Assembly (NCBI RefSeq): GCF_037975245.1
Contig: NC_092563.1
Coordinates: 1,329,001 to 1,393,000 of the forward strand
Origin: Apostichopus japonicus
Lineage: Eukaryota; Echinodermata; Holothuroidea; Aspidochirotida; Stichopodidae
DNA: 64,000 bases
Direction: 5' to 3'
Part shown: positions 63,350-64,000 of the stretch, piece by piece
How positions within the stretch are numbered: position 1 is the stretch's first letter
Layout of the letters: each line of letters begins with the position of its first letter
The notes under the pieces: model-generated
Seen by the model: only the letters and a program-made list of their open reading frames with translations
Databases searched by the model: none
What the model was told of the DNA's origin: nothing
Position numbers and translations under genes: made by a program

Positions 63350-63620
63350 AAAAGGTGAAGGCAGTATTTGTTTGTATTTGTATGTACTTTAGATCCTCCT
63401 GCAAGCAGGAACTCGCGAAGAAGCCTCATTGGCTTATCAAAGCCGCAAGCTGACTAAAGTCAGTCTCTTACATTCATATTTAACGTCCATGATTATGATA
63501 ATCAATTGTCAACAACTCTGTAAATGGACAACATACATTAATCTTCCAGTGACTCGAACCGGGGACCTTATGATTGGAAGGCACCAGTTTGTTTCATAGT
63601 AATAGAGCAAGTGTAGATAG
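63350..63620 (-). repeat. tRNA-related SINE-like element upstream of AGXT2
   Basis: Read on the - strand, a B-box-like GGTTCGAGTCA occurs at about 63550-63560. A structured tail follows, with inverted words CTTTAGTCAGCTTGCGGCTTT and CCTGCTTGCAGG, ending in ACATACAAATACAAAC. The A-box is degenerate. The family is not identified. Confidence 0.5.
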
Positions 63621-64000
63621 AGTCACTGAATTCTCATTTGGTATGAAAGACCTTTCGAAGATAATAATCACAATTAGTAATGTAAGTATCATAAAAACAA
63701 ATATCTATACCTAACACGACAACGGTAGCCGATATCAAATATAAATATTATTTTCGGGAAAATTAGTACTACAGATAATGAGCAACATGTGTTTATATAA
63801 GCGGCACTCGATGCATTGAATACGTCAGAACAAGAGCCACTTACTCTCTACATGTGTATATAGGGACATTAATTTTGATACGTTTTAAACCACAACTATA
63901 GGTGGGCAACTATAGGTAGTCCCCGCCGGACTACATTTTCTGTGGCTCCCGAGGTTTTCAAAACCCTATTGATGTGGCCCGCAGAACCTACGGCAAGGAA

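Noticed and set aside
1-64000. CRISPR arrays, operons, phage or plasmid genes, toxin systems
   Set aside because: All repeats are directly adjacent tandem or dispersed eukaryotic types, and all credible genes are spliced metazoan genes.

Overview
This is ordinary chromosomal DNA of a metazoan, most likely an invertebrate deuterostome and possibly an echinoderm. The genes have many short exons with GT-AG introns and encode proteins close to vertebrate families. The flanks and introns are AT-rich and packed with tandem repeats, tRNA-derived SINE-like copies and short hAT-type DNA elements. I saw no sign of bacterial, plasmid or phage DNA. The species cannot be fixed by reading alone.

Five protein-coding genes can be assembled exon by exon, and all splice phases agree. 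(1) DENND11/LCHN, + strand, 8 coding exons between 89 and 8407, 445 aa. (2) SLC35C2, + strand, 8 coding exons between 17469 and 25177, 411 aa, with one GC-AG intron. (3) CENPL, - strand, 9 coding exons between 37384 and 32482, 352 aa. (4) PGLS (6-phosphogluconolactonase), + strand, 4 coding exons between 38834 and 41061, 247 aa, head to head with CENPL. (5) AGXT2 (mitochondrial alanine-glyoxylate aminotransferase 2), - strand, 13 coding exons between 62199 and 45326, 508 aa. They are unrelated housekeeping or trafficking genes and form no operon-like system.

The spaces between genes and the introns hold the accessory content. There are three copies of one short hAT-type non-autonomous element with perfect 8-bp target duplications (8646, 15697, 61285). 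Two other hAT-type families (44960; 52209 and 58404) have different ends but share an internal module of about 100 bp. AGXT2 intron 9 holds a 22-bp minisatellite organised into a 196-bp higher-order repeat. Two long AT-centred palindromes lie back to back at 56779-57175. A decayed non-LTR retrotransposon reverse-transcriptase fragment lies upstream of AGXT2, and a possible Penelope-like 3' fragment with a hammerhead-like core lies in AGXT2 intron 8.

I did not find a convincing new multi-gene system. The most novel-looking signals are the shared module inside hAT-type elements with different ends, the paired palindromes, and repeats that touch gene ends: the SLC35C2 stop codon, the AGXT2 3' flank and DENND11 exon 4.
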